Source of the DNA: an uncultured Muribaculaceae bacterium
GTDB taxonomy: Bacteria; Bacteroidota; Bacteroidia; Bacteroidales; Muribaculaceae
DNA length: 12,856 nt
Assembly: GCA_934663645.1 (NCBI GenBank)
Contig: CAKUKR010000073.1
Span: forward strand, 1 to 12,856
Reading direction: 5' to 3'
The stretch's first letter is position 1; each line of letters starts with the position of its first letter. A program made the translations under genes and the position numbers. Positions 12,640 through 12,856 of the stretch are shown in pieces. Under the pieces are notes generated by a model. That model searched no databases and was not told where the DNA came from. It was given only the letters and a program-made list of their open reading frames with translations.

Positions 12640-12856
12640 TCTCTGCTTCTTCTCATCACCTAAGCATGCAAAATTCCCGAGTGATGATTTATATGATATT
12701 TAATACAAACATTAACATGGTGGCAAACGCCGAATATTCAGTAAGTTATGATATGATTTGCTTGATGGTGCGATTTTTTTTGCGGAAATATTTGGCGGGG
12801 CGGTCAGGCGGCAGTAACTTTGCACTCGCAAACGGCGGAAACGCGAGGGATTGCGA
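12640..12856 (+). other. non-coding right end: AT-rich upstream region and promoter of a gene beyond the window
   Basis: No supported gene lies here. A frame is open from the ATG at 12666 to the window edge, but it runs across the promoter at 12791-12822 and has no protein-like pattern. About 120 AT-rich bases, including an eight-T run near 12773-12780, precede the promoter and could act as an upstream activating region. Confidence 0.5.
12791..12822 (+). promoter_or_regulatory. strong promoter reading out of the window (TTTG-N20-TAACTTTG)
   Basis: TTTG at 12791-12794 and TAACTTTG at 12815-12822 are exactly 20 bases apart, an ideal Bacteroidetes -33/-7 pair. Transcription should start near 12828, and at least 28 bases of leader lie before the window ends. 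The gene it serves is not visible. Confidence 0.8.

Noticed and set aside
12666..12856. Frame open to the right edge of the window
   Set aside because: It runs through an ideal promoter, and its composition does not resemble a protein.

Overview
The window looks like a chromosomal segment of a member of the Bacteroidales, probably Muribaculaceae or a close relative. Supporting signs are promoters of the TTTG-N20-TAnnTTTG type (2624-2655, 12791-12822), start codons preceded by A-rich stretches rather than strong Shine-Dalgarno sites, an HU/IHF protein with a Bacteroidetes-type arm, a five-repeat DUF349 protein, and a 29-residue COX24/mS38-like basic protein next to an RNase E/G gene. The family-level placement is an inference from gene content and the moderately high GC of the core.

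Layout. (1) 1-1080 is AT-rich and looks accessory. It holds the end of an unrecognised gene whose frame is interrupted by two TAG codons (2-277), a two-helix membrane miniprotein whose ATG overlaps that gene's end (262-417), and an unrecognised secreted protein (498-1049) closed by a clear intrinsic terminator. (2) 1080-1411 is non-coding, with a promoter and inverted repeats. (3) 1412-2591 is a two-gene unit: an unknown acidic protein and a secreted cyclophilin with a helical insert. (4) 2776-4686 encodes the DUF349 protein from its own strong promoter; two hairpins separate it from an undecaprenyl-phosphate sugar-1-phosphate transferase (4816-6210). (5) On the minus strand, apbE (lipoprotein FMN transferase) and rmuC form an operon (8541 down to 6229), divergent from a DJ-1/PfpI gene (8631-9188). 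(6) yigZ follows (9356-9949), then a 338-base gap rich in RNA-like structure, then HU (10288-10572), the mS38-like miniprotein (10650-10739) and RNase G/E (10923-12548). (7) The right end holds a terminator-like hairpin and a textbook promoter firing out of the window.

Most genes are housekeeping. HU, the ribosomal-type miniprotein and RNase G/E together make a nucleic-acid/ribosome-maturation neighbourhood. The sugar transferase begins lipid-linked glycan assembly but has no other glycan genes here. The most unusual signals are the amber-interrupted frame at the left edge, a predicted three-way-junction RNA between yigZ and HU, a 13-bp hairpin in the HU leader, and a chain of stem-loops in the RNase G/E leader. 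I saw no tRNA, rRNA, CRISPR array, transposase or integrase.
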